Assembly: GCF_003628145.1 (NCBI RefSeq)
Contig: NZ_RBZV01000002.1
Span: 186,001-250,000 of the forward strand
DNA from: Trinickia fusca
Lineage (GTDB): Bacteria; Pseudomonadota; Gammaproteobacteria; Burkholderiales; Burkholderiaceae
DNA: 64,000 nt
Direction of reading: 5' to 3'
The notes under the pieces are model-generated. The model ran no database searches and was not told the DNA's origin. It was given only the letters and a program-made list of their open reading frames with translations. Position numbers and translations under genes: made by a program. Within the stretch, counting starts at the first letter, position 1. The number at the start of each line of letters is the position of its first letter. This document shows positions 25,479 to 34,671 of this stretch, piece after piece.

Positions 25479-26231
25479 ATGCCATTTTCGAATCACACGG
25501 CAGCCGCCAGCGCACCCCTTTCGTCCTTCGCGCCGCACTCGCGTGTCGCCTCGGCCGTTGCGCTCGTCGCGCTGGCCCATGCGGCGCTGCTCGCGATCGT
25601 CGTGCTCGCGAAGCAAGAAGCCGTCTCGCGCCCCATCGAATCGCCGGTCATGACGGCGCAGTTGCTGAGTCCCGCGCCGGTTGCGGCAACGCCGGCCGCC
25701 TTGGTTTCGGCCGCGCAGCCCGCACCGCCTGTCCAACGCCCGAGCGTCAAGAAGCATGAAATGCCGCGCCCCGCGCGCGTGATCGAGACGCCGTCGTCGA
25801 AACCTGCGCCGGCCGCCTCGCCTGCTCCCGCCGAACCGCCTTCGAGCCAGCCGTCACAAACGGCGACCACGGCCGCGCCCGCCCCGGCAGCGCAGGCACC
25901 GGCAGCGCAGGCACCGGCACCGAGCCAGCGCGAAACGCTCGCAATCAGTGCCCCGCGCAACGTGCCGCACGTCGAGTGCAACGTCGTCAAGCCCGACTAT
26001 CCGGCGCTCTCACGTCGGCGCGGCGAGAGCGGCACGGCCGGTGTGCGCTTCGTGATCGGGCTCACGGGCGCGATCGAAAACGTCGAACTCGCCAGGAGCA
26101 GCGGCTATACGCGGCTCGACGACGCCGCTGTCGCCGCCATGCGCGCCAGCACGTGCCGTCCGTACATCGAAAACGGCGTCGCGGTTCGAGCCGCCTACAC
26201 GCAACCGTTCGCGTTCGCGCTCGACGATTGA
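25479..26231 (+). CDS. tonB: TonB energy-transducing protein
   Basis: A 250-residue TonB. One N-terminal membrane anchor (VALVALAHAALLAIVVLA), a long Pro/Ala/Lys-rich periplasmic spacer with the repeat APAAQ, and a C-terminal TonB domain (VKPDYPALSRRRGESGTAGVRF, then LDDAAVAAMRASTCRPY). It transmits proton-motive force from ExbB-ExbD to outer membrane receptors. exbB follows 32 bases after it. Start at 25479 was chosen as the first ATG before the anchor; a GTG at 25455 is possible. Confidence 0.93.
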   Translation: MPFSNHTAAASAPLSSFAPHSRVASAVALVALAHAALLAIVVLAKQEAVSRPIESPVMTAQLLSPAPVAATPAALVSAAQPAPPVQRPSVKKHEMPRPARVIETPSSKPAPAASPAPAEPPSSQPSQTATTAAPAPAAQAPAAQAPAPSQRETLAISAPRNVPHVECNVVKPDYPALSRRRGESGTAGVRFVIGLTGAIENVELARSSGYTRLDDAAVAAMRASTCRPYIENGVAVRAAYTQPFAFALDD

Positions 26232-26263
26232 CCGATACACACGCAGAAGAAGAGGAAAAAGCA

Positions 26264-26995
26264 ATGCAGAACTATGGTTTGGGACATGTTTGGCAACAGG
26301 GCGACTTCGTCACGCGCGCCATCGCCGTCGCACTGATCGCCATGTCGGTCGTCTCGTGGACGGTCATCGTGCTCAAGAGCTGGAACGCCGTGCGTCTTGG
26401 CCGGCTCGCGAAGAACGCCGAGCGCGCGTTCTGGCATTCGGACGACTTTACCGCCGGCGTCGCCAACCTGACGCAAGCCTCCCCCGTGCCGCGCGACAAC
26501 CCGTTCCTGGCGCTGGCCCTCTCGGGCCAGGAGGCATCCGAACACCACCAGCGCACGCGGCCGCACCTGCACGACCGGCTCGACATCTCCGACTGGATCA
26601 CGCGCTGCCTCAAGGACACGATGGACGACGGCATCGCGCGCATGCAAAGCGGCCTCGCGGTGCTCGCCTCGATCGGCGGCACGGCGCCCTTCGTCGGTCT
26701 GTTCGGCACGGTATGGGGTATCCAGCATGCGCTGATCGTGATCGGCACGACCGGCCAAGCCTCGATCGACCGCATCGCCGGCCCGATCGGCGAAGCCCTG
26801 GTGATGACGGCGCTGGGCCTCGTCGTCGCCGTGCCCGCCGTGCTGGGCTACAACGCGCTGACGCGCTCGAACAAGGCCGTCGTCGTAGGCTTGCGCCGCT
26901 TCGCGCACGGCCTGCATGCGTACTTCGTGACGGGCGCGCAGCTCGCCTCGGCCGGAAACGGCAGCGACCTGCGCCTCGTCGCGCGTACGCGATAA
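26264..26995 (+). CDS. exbB: Biopolymer transport protein ExbB
   Basis: A 243-residue MotA/TolQ/ExbB protein with three membrane segments: near residue 20-38 (AIAVALIAMSVVSWTVIVLKSW), ~130-150 (GLAVLASIGGTAPFVGLFGTVWG) and ~175-195 (ALVMTALGLVVAVPAVLGYN). The GLFGTVWGI motif is the family hallmark. With ExbD it forms the proton-driven motor for TonB. The AGAGGAAA site precedes ATG 26264. Confidence 0.95.
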   Translation: MQNYGLGHVWQQGDFVTRAIAVALIAMSVVSWTVIVLKSWNAVRLGRLAKNAERAFWHSDDFTAGVANLTQASPVPRDNPFLALALSGQEASEHHQRTRPHLHDRLDISDWITRCLKDTMDDGIARMQSGLAVLASIGGTAPFVGLFGTVWGIQHALIVIGTTGQASIDRIAGPIGEALVMTALGLVVAVPAVLGYNALTRSNKAVVVGLRRFAHGLHAYFVTGAQLASAGNGSDLRLVARTR

Positions 26996-27010
26996 GCACA
27001 GGGGCGACAT

Positions 27011-27430
27011 ATGGCAGCGCAATTGTTCGACGAAGAAGACGACGAAATGTTGATGAACGAGATCAACATGACTCCGCTCATCGACGTGATGTTGGTACTC
27101 CTGATCGTTTTCCTGATCGCCCTGCCCGCTGTGCAGCATGCGATCAAGATCGACTTGCCCGAGACCAGCAGTGTCAAACAGGATATCAAGCCGACCCAGG
27201 TGAACGTGGCCGTGCAGGCCGACGGCACGGTGCTGTGGAATGGCGAAGCGGTGAGCGACGACGGTTTGCGAGCGCGTCTCGCGCAAGCTGCGCGCACCAC
27301 GCCGCAGCCCGAGTTGCATTTGGCCGCAGACCGCAAAGTGTCGTACGAGCATGTAGCCGATGTGATGGCCGCCGCGCAGGCCGGCGGTTTGACGAAAATC
27401 GGCTTCGTCACGATCCCTAAGGATCACTGA
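27011..27430 (+). CDS. exbD: Biopolymer transport protein ExbD
   Basis: A 139-residue ExbD/TolR protein: one membrane helix (INMTPLIDVMLVLLIVFLIA) containing the proton-path aspartate in PLIDVML, then a periplasmic domain. Starts 15 bases after exbB, closing the tonB-exbB-exbD operon before a strong terminator. Confidence 0.95.
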   Translation: MAAQLFDEEDDEMLMNEINMTPLIDVMLVLLIVFLIALPAVQHAIKIDLPETSSVKQDIKPTQVNVAVQADGTVLWNGEAVSDDGLRARLAQAARTTPQPELHLAADRKVSYEHVADVMAAAQAGGLTKIGFVTIPKDH

Positions 27431-27470
27431 CGATTTCATCGGCACGGCTTCTCAGGCACGCGCACAAAGT

Positions 27471-27505
27471 AAAAGACCCTCATCCGGCGATGAGGGTCTT
27501 TTTTC
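27471..27505 (+). terminator. Terminator after exbD
   Basis: AAAAGACCCTCATC / GATGAGGGTCTTTTTT forms a long perfect stem with a CGGC-type loop and a T run; it is A-rich on the other side, so it may work in both directions. The remaining ~270 bases to 27779 hold no gene I recognise. Confidence 0.9.
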
Positions 27506-27779
27506 ATGCGCACTCGGCGCCTTCGGGCGGCGGGCTCCGTTGCCACGCGGCGTGGTCTGAGTCACCGCATGCGACATGCCGTGGTCATCACGGACAGCGC
27601 TTTCAGCCCTATCAGGCTTGCTAAGTAAGCAGCCATCTGGTTTCGCACCGGATACCTCCGCTGCGAAGGGGATTTCAATATATGCCTGGTCGCGGATGCG
27701 ATCAAGGGGCCCGCCATTGAAACTACTGATCGTCGATGCGGCTTAAGTGACAAAAGCGATGCACATGCAGTGTTCTCGC

Positions 27780-28775
27780 TCACGCGACCTCGATCTTGCG
27801 CACAGCAGCCGACGCCGATTGCGCCGCCAATACCTGTTCGCGCATCGGACACTCCGTCGGCACATGCTTATCCTCGCCGAGCATTTCGACGAGATAGTCG
27901 ACGAATGCCCGTACGGCTGGCACCATCCCCTGCCGGGAAATGAATACGGCGAACAGTTGCGGCGTCGGCAGCGTCCAGCCGGGCATGACGGGCGAGAGCT
28001 GCCCAGTCCGCAGCGCAGGGCCGTACAGCATCTCGGGTAACGCAGCGATCCCTACGCCGGCCAGCACGGCCTCTCGAATCGTCCACAGATCGCCTGTGAC
28101 GACACGCGGATCGTGTTCGTGCGTATAGCGAAGGCCATCGGGCGCAGTCAGATGAAATATGTGTCGGCCGTCGGCACTCGGCGTATCGATCGTCTCGAAA
28201 CGGCCGAGATCGGCCGCCGTGACTGGCGGCGCGTGCTGGCTCAGCAAGCTCGGCGCGCCCACGAGCATCTGCTGCGTGCGCCACAGCGGTCGCACCACGA
28301 TGTTGGCATTACTGGGCGGTTCCGACCGCACACGCAGCGCGACGTCGACCGAATCTTCGAACAGATCGACGACGCGGTTCGTCACACGGATCGAGACGCG
28401 CACTTCGGGATAGCGCAACAGAAACTCGGGCAGGATGTTGGAGAGCGTCGTCTGCGACACCGTCACCGGCACGCTCACACGCACCGTCCCGCGCGGCGAC
28501 GCCCGCAACTCCTGCACCGCGTTCATTGCGGCTTGCGCTTCGGCCAACATCGCCCGGCAGTGTCGATAGAACGTTTCGCCGGCTTCGGTCAGCGCGAGCT
28601 TGCGCGTCGATCGCTGCAGCAGACGCACGCCGACAGCCGTCTCGAGCTCCGCCACGCGGCGCGACAGACGCGACTTCGAAATACCGAGCACCCGTTCGGC
28701 GGCCGAAAAGCCGCCATGTTCGACGACCTGTGCGAAGTACATCAGATCGTTCAAGTTGTGCGAGTCGACTTGCAT
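27780..28775 (-). CDS. LysR-family regulator, second pirin-linked copy
   Basis: A 331-residue LysR regulator. The helix-turn-helix is LNDLMYFAQVVEHGGFSAAERVLGISKSRLSRRVAELE; the effector domain starts near residue 90 (SPRGTVRVSVPVTVSQ) and includes FEDSVDVALRVRSEPPSN. It resembles the first LysR at 3657 in layout and partner but has a longer C-terminal tail (about 35 residues beyond LVEMLGED). It is divergent from a pirin gene with a 122-base gap. Start at 28775 was chosen because the family N-terminus begins here. Confidence 0.9.
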   Translation of the reverse strand: MQVDSHNLNDLMYFAQVVEHGGFSAAERVLGISKSRLSRRVAELETAVGVRLLQRSTRKLALTEAGETFYRHCRAMLAEAQAAMNAVQELRASPRGTVRVSVPVTVSQTTLSNILPEFLLRYPEVRVSIRVTNRVVDLFEDSVDVALRVRSEPPSNANIVVRPLWRTQQMLVGAPSLLSQHAPPVTAADLGRFETIDTPSADGRHIFHLTAPDGLRYTHEHDPRVVTGDLWTIREAVLAGVGIAALPEMLYGPALRTGQLSPVMPGWTLPTPQLFAVFISRQGMVPAVRAFVDYLVEMLGEDKHVPTECPMREQVLAAQSASAAVRKIEVA

Positions 28776-28841
28776 GTCATCGTTCCATCTATAGGACAGT
28801 CCATTGCTCGGAGGACGGCTAGAAGCGCGTGGACCGCTCCA

Positions 28842-28847
28842 TATAAT
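28842..28847 (+). promoter_or_regulatory. -10 element before the second pirin
   Basis: A perfect TATAAT, about 50 bases before the pirin start, without a recognisable -35. That is the pattern of a promoter needing an activator, here presumably the divergent LysR protein. Confidence 0.5.
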
Positions 28848-28897
28848 AGTCCTCACATTTCGAACGCTACGCCAAGCGTCTTTCCGAGGCCCATTCC

Positions 28898-29770
28898 ATG
28901 TCCCCCATTCGCACGATCCAGCACATCATCCCTGCTGTGCGCACGATCGAAGGCGGCGGATTCGTCGTCCATCGTCCATTCCCGACGCGCATGTTAATGG
29001 ACTTCGATCCCTTTTTGCTGCTTGATGAGATGGGGCCTGTCGATTACGCACCCGGTGAAGCCAAAGGCGCGCCCGATCATCCGCATCGCGGTTTCGAAAC
29101 GGTCACGTATATGCTCGAGGGCCGCTTCGGCCATCGCGATTCGGCCGGCCACGCAGGCGTGCTACGTCCCGGCGACGTGCAATGGATGACGGCGGGTGCA
29201 GGCGTCGTACACAGCGAAATGCCCGACCCGGCCTTCATTCGCAAAGGCGGCCGCGTGCATGGTCTGCAACTGTGGGTCAACCTGCCGCAGCGCGAGAAGA
29301 TGATTGCGCCGCGCTATCAGGAGATCCCCTCCGAGCAGATTCCGACGGCCACGAGCGCGGACGGCAAGGTGCATGTGAAAGTCATCGCCGGTGAGGCACT
29401 CGGCGTCAAGGCGCGTATCGAAACGCGCACGCCGATCCTCTACCAGCACTTCACGTTGCAGCCCGGTGCGTCGATCGCGCATCCGGTGCCACGCGACTAC
29501 CGCGTGTTCGCCTACCCGCTGGCCGGCAAGGGGCTTTACGGCCCGACGCGGCAAGCGCTCGACGCACAGCGCATGATCGTCTTCGCCGAAGACGGCGAGG
29601 CGGTCGCGCTCGCAGCCGACGACGAGCCGCTCGACGTGCTGCTGATCGGCGGCGTGCCGCTCAACGAGCCGATCGTGCGTCACGGCCCGTTCGTGATGAA
29701 TACGGAAGACGAAATCCGGCAAGCGATCCTCGACTACCAGGCCGGACGCATGGGGCAAATCGCGCACTGA
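28898..29770 (+). CDS. Pirin family protein, second copy
   Basis: A 290-residue pirin with both cupin domains and the metal site: [21 protein letters not shown] gives histidines near residues 62-64, and [11 protein letters not shown] gives another histidine and glutamate. It has the C-terminal pirin domain ([34 protein letters not shown]), unlike the shorter YhhW-type at 2802. OsmC and DUF1857 genes follow on the same strand. Confidence 0.92.
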   Translation: MSPIRTIQHIIPAVRTIEGGGFVVHRPFPTRMLMDFDPFLLLDEMGPVDYAPGEAKGAPDHPHRGFETVTYMLEGRFGHRDSAGHAGVLRPGDVQWMTAGAGVVHSEMPDPAFIRKGGRVHGLQLWVNLPQREKMIAPRYQEIPSEQIPTATSADGKVHVKVIAGEALGVKARIETRTPILYQHFTLQPGASIAHPVPRDYRVFAYPLAGKGLYGPTRQALDAQRMIVFAEDGEAVALAADDEPLDVLLIGGVPLNEPIVRHGPFVMNTEDEIRQAILDYQAGRMGQIAH

Positions 29771-29900
29771 ATGCCGGCTGGGGCGCCGGCAGACAAATTG
29801 CGTCACAATAGTCGCTCGTGCCGCCCACGGGATGCGCGATGCCTGGCTTGACAGCCCGGTATCGCACACCGGGCGCGCGCTTTTCACCTGGAGCTTAAGC

Positions 29901-30323
29901 ATGAGCGAACGCATCGTCACCGCAAAGACCTGCCCAGCCAACTATCAAGTGCAGTTCGATGACGGCACCCACATGTGGCATGCCGACGAACCCGCCTCCG
30001 TAGGTGGCGGCGACCGCGCGCCGACGCCCGTCTCGCTATTGCTTTCAGGTCTGGGCGCATGCACGTCGATCACATTGAAAATGTACGCGCAACGCAAAGG
30101 CTGGCCGCTCGAGGATGTGCATGTCACGTTGTCCCTCGAAACGAGTCCGCAAGGCACGACGATCGACCGCAAGATCGTGTTGCTTGGCGCGCTGTCCGAC
30201 GAGCAGCGCGAGCGGCTCTTGCAGATCGCCAACGCATGCCCCGTGCACAAGATCCTCACGGGCCCGATCGACATCAAGACCGGGCTCGCGGCCGTGCCGC
30301 CGGCAACGCAGGACGCAGCCTGA
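29901..30323 (+). CDS. OsmC/Ohr family peroxiredoxin-like protein
   Basis: A 140-residue OsmC-fold protein. The two family cysteines are present in [20 protein letters not shown] (near residue 54) and [11 protein letters not shown] (near residue 114), the thiols that reduce organic peroxides. It belongs to the YhfA/OsmC branch. Start at 29901 was chosen from the family N-terminus, after GGAGC. It is followed after 30 bases by the DUF1857 gene. Confidence 0.88.
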   Translation: MSERIVTAKTCPANYQVQFDDGTHMWHADEPASVGGGDRAPTPVSLLLSGLGACTSITLKMYAQRKGWPLEDVHVTLSLETSPQGTTIDRKIVLLGALSDEQRERLLQIANACPVHKILTGPIDIKTGLAAVPPATQDAA

Positions 30324-30353
30324 GCTGAGGCGCATCAAGACGAAGGAAGCCCC

Positions 30354-30836
30354 TTGAATTTCGAACATCTGATCCAGGTCAACGATCCGCTGAACCCGCT
30401 CGTCGAGTCCATCACACGCCAACAGTTGTGGGAAGGGCTCGTGTTGCGCGCCGAACAGCCGCAGCTGTTCGTGATCGGGCTCGACAGCTGCACTATCCTG
30501 TCGAGAACCGATCTGACGCTCGAACGCGAACTCCATTACGGCGCGGCCACGGTGCGCGACCGCGTGACGCTCACGCCGAATGAAAGCGTGCGCTACGACA
30601 TCCTCGCGACCGAAGCGCACGTCGGCGGCTCGCTGACGATGACGATCGAGCAGCCCGACGCACTGCAACTGTTCCTGCGCTTCGAATACAACACGACGCT
30701 ACCCGCTGCCGATACCGAAGATGCGCGGCAGACAAACGAGATCGTCAAATCGGCCTACCGCGAGGCGGACATCGATACCGTGCGCCTGATCCGCAAATAC
30801 GTACGGGATTCGAGCGGATCGGGCGCCGTGCACTAA
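30354..30836 (+). CDS. DUF1857 (AtaL-like, START-fold) protein
   Basis: A 160-residue protein of the DUF1857 family, a SRPBCC/START-like ligand-binding fold. It opens FEHLIQVNDPLNPLVESITRQQLWEGLVLRAE, diagnostic for the family, and ends with a long helix (IVKSAYREADIDTVRLIRKYV). Function unknown; fungal relatives (AtaL) sit in biosynthetic clusters. It starts at TTG 30354 after AAGGA and is probably cotranscribed with the OsmC gene. Confidence 0.85.
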   Translation: MNFEHLIQVNDPLNPLVESITRQQLWEGLVLRAEQPQLFVIGLDSCTILSRTDLTLERELHYGAATVRDRVTLTPNESVRYDILATEAHVGGSLTMTIEQPDALQLFLRFEYNTTLPAADTEDARQTNEIVKSAYREADIDTVRLIRKYVRDSSGSGAVH

Positions 30837-30991
30837 AGCGCTTGGCGCTCAGTGCTGCCGTTGGACTGACTTCGATTGGATCGCGAGCGGCCCGCGCCGC
30901 CGCTCGCGCAACCCTTATTTCTCGCAGTACCCGCTCGTCCCCTTCATGTGGTCTCCTATCGGTGCCATATCTCGATGAATTTGTTTTTTAC

Positions 30992-31013
30992 AAATAATAA
31001 TGATTCTCATTTA
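30992..31013. promoter_or_regulatory. Fur-like box upstream of hemP
   Basis: AATAATAATGATTCTCATTT lies in a markedly AT-rich stretch about 90 bases before the chosen hemP start and resembles the Fur consensus (GATAATGATAATCATTATC). It agrees at about 12 of 17 core positions with the bfd box. Confidence 0.7.
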
Positions 31014-31100
31014 TACTTCATTTCATCGAATCAGACACCATTAGTCACGACACGAATGACTGAGCCCACACGCCCTTCTACGCTGACCCTGCGAGGCACT

Positions 31101-31319
31101 ATGAATGCCGCAACGCGTAACCGTTCAAGAGAGATACTTCACGCCTCCGCTGTCGAACAACCCGCGAAAGCAAACAACATGGAAGGCCAGCATCCGAGCC
31201 AGCGCATCGTCCGCAGCGACACCCTGCTGCAAGGACGCAGCCACGTGCTGATTGCGCACAATGGCGAGACTTACCAGCTTCGCGCCACCCGCCTGGGCAA
31301 GCTGATCCTGACGAAGTAA
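31101..31319 (+). CDS. hemP: Hemin uptake protein HemP
   Basis: A 72-residue protein ending in the HemP domain (SDTLLQGRSHVLIAHNGETYQL, then ATRLGKLILTK). HemP/HmuP proteins bind haem-uptake promoters and help activate them; here no hmu receptor or transporter genes follow, so the target is elsewhere or lost. The start at 31101 follows GAGG at good spacing. An in-frame ATG at 31056 would add 15 residues but lacks a ribosome site. A Fur-like box lies upstream. Confidence 0.9.
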   Translation: MNAATRNRSREILHASAVEQPAKANNMEGQHPSQRIVRSDTLLQGRSHVLIAHNGETYQLRATRLGKLILTK

Positions 31320-31525
31320 GTACCGAGTATTGTGGGGACCACCTCCTTGAGAGGTGTTTGGCAGTAGCCAGCAGTGACGGTATGCACGCGAGTCTAGACC
31401 CCTTCGTGCACCCTCTTAGCAGCCGTCCTAGCCAGCCATGCCGCTTTTTTTTGTCCCAGCGCGTCATCGGGTTCCGTGTCCCGATGCACGACACAGAAGG
31501 CATGCTCCTTCAATTCACCCTGCAA

Positions 31526-31945
31526 TCAATCGACATCCAGCGCCGCGATACCCGCATGGGCAATGGCGACATCTTGATCCGCTCTCGCCCCCGAAACGCC
31601 GAATGCACCGACAACGTCCCCGTTGACGATGATCGGCATCCCACCTTCCACCATTCCCGACAGCGGCATACTCAAGAACGACGTGAGGTTCTTGACGATT
31701 TCTTCGTAAGCTTTGCTTTCGCGCCGTCCCGTGGCCGACAGGCGCCCTTTGCTGATGGCCAACTCGACCGTCGTGGGCGCGGCATTGTCGAGACGATGCA
31801 GATACAGCAGATGGCCACCATCGTCGAAGATCGTAATGGTGACTGCCCAGCCATTGGCGGTGGCGAGCGCCTCGGCGGCGCCAGCCATCTTCTTGACGTC
31901 GTCGCTCGTCAAAACAGACTTCGTTCTCGTGATCTCTTTTCTCAA
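31526..31945 (-). CDS. GlcG/HbpS family (DUF336) protein
   Basis: A 139-residue GlcG/HbpS-fold protein. Family marks: LTSDDVKKMAGAAEALA at the start, DDGGHLLYLHRLDNA in the middle, ISKGRLSATGR, and the C-terminal GGMPIIVNGDVVGAFGVSG. HbpS binds haem and iron in Streptomyces; others in the family are of unknown function. The frame begins at TTG 31945; a second TTG at 31912 is possible. There is no signal peptide. It starts 32 bases after the ftrD stop on the same strand and looks like a fifth gene of the iron operon. Confidence 0.8.
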   Translation of the reverse strand: MRKEITRTKSVLTSDDVKKMAGAAEALATANGWAVTITIFDDGGHLLYLHRLDNAAPTTVELAISKGRLSATGRRESKAYEEIVKNLTSFLSMPLSGMVEGGMPIIVNGDVVGAFGVSGARADQDVAIAHAGIAALDVD

Positions 31946-31977
31946 TTGCGTCGATCTGGCGACGGCGCGCAGGCCCC

Positions 31978-33390
31978 TCAGCGCGCAAAGCCCCAGAACA
32001 TGAGCCACCAGGCGCTGTCGGCTACAGCAAGGGCCGTAACGAAACACGTCATTGCGCTCACACGCCAGATCACACGCTTGCCGTAGCGGCCCGTTACGCG
32101 CCAAGCGAGCCACGCACTCCAGACATTGGCGATCGCGAGCACGCCGACGCGAACATCGGCCGCCCAGCCGAGCGGCACGTGCTCGGCACGCAACAGCGAG
32201 AGCGTCGTAGCCGACAGGCCCAGGAACACGCCGGCGCCGGCTAGCGGAATCAGCGCTTGCGTCAAATGATGCAGGCGAGCGCGATCGAAACGGCCGAGCA
32301 ACCGTGTAGCCAATGCCATCAAAGCGAGTAGCGCCGTACCGTACACGGCCGCGGTCGCGAGGATGTAGACGATGACGAGCGAGCCGTCGAGCCACGAGAA
32401 AACGTCGTTCTGCTCGGGATAGTGCGTGAAGACGAACCACGGCGCATTCGTGTCGAGCGGCCACGTGATGTCGCGATCGATGAGCCAGGTCGCCAGCCAT
32501 TGCTTGGCCTGCACGAACCAGGGGCTGACGGTCCAATGAAACGCGCCGACGGCGATGCCAAGCAGCCCGTAGAGAATCAGCGCGGTATCCCAGCCGTTGG
32601 CGGCGTCCTTGCCGAGCTCGACGACTTCACGCAACGGCGAACGCGACGATAGCGTGATGGCATCACGATGGCCGCTGCAGCGTCCGCACATATGGCAAGC
32701 GGCCGCCCCCTTCATATTGCGCAACGGCACGAGCGGCGCGCAGTTGATCGGAATCACGCGATGACCATGCTCACCCTGCGTGTACGAGCGGCGCCATGCC
32801 GCTTCGTCGACTTTGTAGTGCACGGGGGCCAGCCGTGCCAGCAGCCCGAATACGCCGTTGACGGGACACAGGTAGCGGCACCAGACGCGCTTTTCGCGGC
32901 CGTACAGCAAGCCGATGATCATCGCGGCAAACGTCGAGCCGCCCAGCACGAGCAGCACGGCGCGCGGATATTGATAGACGCTGACCATCTGACCGTAGAT
33001 CGTCGTCAGGCCGAACGCCACGAATGGCCAGCCGCCCCAGCGCATCCAGCGCGGAATCGCGCGCCCGCGACCATATTTGCTCGCGAACTCGGCCAGCGCG
33101 CCTTCAGGACACAGCACGCCGCACCAGACACGCCCGAGCAACACCATCGACAGCAGCACGAACGGCCACCAGATGCCCCAGAACACGAACTGCGCGGCAA
33201 GCGTGAGATTGGTCCACAGATGCGCCGTCTCGTCGGGCAGCGGCATACAGGCGGGAACGATGATCAAGAAGGCGTAGACGGCGACGACGCCCCATTGCAC
33301 GGCACGAATGACCGCGCCGTTGCGTTGCATCCAGGCCCCTGCTTGGGCGAGCCGTCCACCCCTCGCCGCTACCCCGACCGACGTGCTCAT
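31978..33390 (-). CDS. ftrD: FtrD-type polyferredoxin membrane protein
   Basis: A 470-residue membrane protein with about nine to ten helices and several iron-sulfur motifs: VWCGVLCPEGALAEF, VWCRYLCPVNGVFG and ACHMCGRCSGHRD. This NapH/CcoG-like layout matches FtrD of FtrABCD ferrous iron uptake, where it is thought to pass electrons. The start at 33390 overlaps the ftrC stop by four bases (ATGA). Operon position after the permease supports the call. Confidence 0.85.
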   Translation of the reverse strand: MSTSVGVAARGGRLAQAGAWMQRNGAVIRAVQWGVVAVYAFLIIVPACMPLPDETAHLWTNLTLAAQFVFWGIWWPFVLLSMVLLGRVWCGVLCPEGALAEFASKYGRGRAIPRWMRWGGWPFVAFGLTTIYGQMVSVYQYPRAVLLVLGGSTFAAMIIGLLYGREKRVWCRYLCPVNGVFGLLARLAPVHYKVDEAAWRRSYTQGEHGHRVIPINCAPLVPLRNMKGAAACHMCGRCSGHRDAITLSSRSPLREVVELGKDAANGWDTALILYGLLGIAVGAFHWTVSPWFVQAKQWLATWLIDRDITWPLDTNAPWFVFTHYPEQNDVFSWLDGSLVIVYILATAAVYGTALLALMALATRLLGRFDRARLHHLTQALIPLAGAGVFLGLSATTLSLLRAEHVPLGWAADVRVGVLAIANVWSAWLAWRVTGRYGKRVIWRVSAMTCFVTALAVADSAWWLMFWGFAR

Positions 33391-34229
33391 GCCGCCGTGC
33401 CCGTTTGCACGGCCGGCACACGGCTCGCACGGCGCGCGAGCCACAGGACGACAACCCAGTACAGCGCATAGGCGACGAGGTTCGTCGCGACCGGGTGCGC
33501 CCGATAGCCGGTCAGCGCGGCGACCAGCGACCCCACCGTGCTCGAATCGTCGAGCCATGCCGACGTATCCCACAGCGGTGCGCTTGCGACCGGAAGGATC
33601 TCCTTATCGATGAGCTTGTCGACGCCTGTCTGCAACAGGCCTGCGCCGAGCAGCAGCAGCATGACTTCGGTCACGCGGAAGAAGTGGCGCCACGAGAAGT
33701 ACTTGCCGCCCAGCTGCAGCACGTAGAAGGTCAACAGCGCCAGGCCGAGCCCGAGCAGGACCGCGAGCACTTGCCCACCGGCCACGTGGCCGGATTGCCC
33801 GAAGCCCAGACCGTACAGGAAGATGACGGTTTCGCTCCCCTCGCGCGCAATCGCGAGCGCAACGAGGATCGCGACACCCATCCCGTTGCCCTTGCGGGTG
33901 CTCTCCTGCAACGATCGCTCCATGTCGCGCTTGAGCGTGCGGCCGTGACGTTTCATCCACAGGACCATCTGCACGATCAGCACGCAGGCGATCAACACCA
34001 TGCCCATCTGGAAGTAATCGGCCGCGTCGCCCGAGAGCGCTTCGCTGAAGCCGACGAGCGCCGCGCCGAGCGCGATCGCAGCAAGCAAGCCCACGCCGAC
34101 GCCGGCCCACAGATAGGGCAAACCACGCCGCGCGTCCGCATCGCCATTCTTGAGCCACGCGTGCAGAATGCCGACGACAAGCAGCGCCTCGACGCTTTCC
34201 CGCCAGACGACGAACAGTACCTGGCCCAT
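33387..34229 (-). CDS. ftrC: FTR1-family high-affinity iron permease FtrC
   Basis: A 280-residue permease with seven helices. Both iron-path REXXE motifs are present: RESVE near residue 10 and REGSE near residue 129. It moves iron across the inner membrane and belongs to the FTR1/EfeU family. Start at 34229 (ATG) was chosen; the GTG two codons upstream is an alternative. The end overlaps ftrD. Confidence 0.92.
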   Translation of the reverse strand: MGQVLFVVWRESVEALLVVGILHAWLKNGDADARRGLPYLWAGVGVGLLAAIALGAALVGFSEALSGDAADYFQMGMVLIACVLIVQMVLWMKRHGRTLKRDMERSLQESTRKGNGMGVAILVALAIAREGSETVIFLYGLGFGQSGHVAGGQVLAVLLGLGLALLTFYVLQLGGKYFSWRHFFRVTEVMLLLLGAGLLQTGVDKLIDKEILPVASAPLWDTSAWLDDSSTVGSLVAALTGYRAHPVATNLVAYALYWVVVLWLARRASRVPAVQTGTAA

Positions 34230-34288
34230 TGCCACTTTCTCCAGATGCGCGGCGCACTCGACGCTTGCCGCCGCGCGTAAAAACCGCG

Positions 34289-34618
34289 CTATTTCGCGAC
34301 GATCACGCCCTGCGCCGATTGATGAAAATCGTCGAAGAACTTGTATTCGCCGGGAGACAAAGGCGCGATAACGACAAACGAGTCGGCGCCGGGCGCCAAC
34401 ACCTTTTCCTTGCGCAACTGGACGCTTTCGAACTCGACCGCGCCCTTGCCCGTGTTGCGGATCTCGATCTTGATGCGCTGGCCCGCCTGCACCTCGATGC
34501 GCGCCGGGTTGAGCTTGCCGTCGGCCATTTCGAGCTTGTACGTCGGCAAGTCAGCTGCGTGCGCGGCGGTGCCAAGCAACGCGGCAGCCAGCCACACGAT
34601 CATGCGATGTGCTTTCAT
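34289..34618 (-). CDS. ftrB: Periplasmic cupredoxin-like protein FtrB
   Basis: A 109-residue exported protein: signal peptide (MIVWLAAALLGTAAHAA) then a cupredoxin_1-type beta domain (YKLEMADGKLNPARIEVQAGQRIKIEIRN; SPGEYKFFDDFHQSAQGVIV). FtrB is proposed to oxidise Fe2+ or hand it over in the periplasm. A typical blue-copper Cys is absent, as in other FtrB/P19-linked cupredoxins. 59 bases before ftrC. Confidence 0.87.
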   Translation of the reverse strand: MKAHRMIVWLAAALLGTAAHAADLPTYKLEMADGKLNPARIEVQAGQRIKIEIRNTGKGAVEFESVQLRKEKVLAPGADSFVVIAPLSPGEYKFFDDFHQSAQGVIVAK

Positions 34619-34671
34619 GTACGGGTTCCTTCGCTCAATGAGTCATCGAACATCGACATGCGATCGGGGGC

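Noticed and set aside
30876-31319. Extended hemP frame from 30876
   Set aside because: It would run through the AT-rich Fur-box promoter region; the shorter start at 31101 has a ribosome site and the HemP domain.
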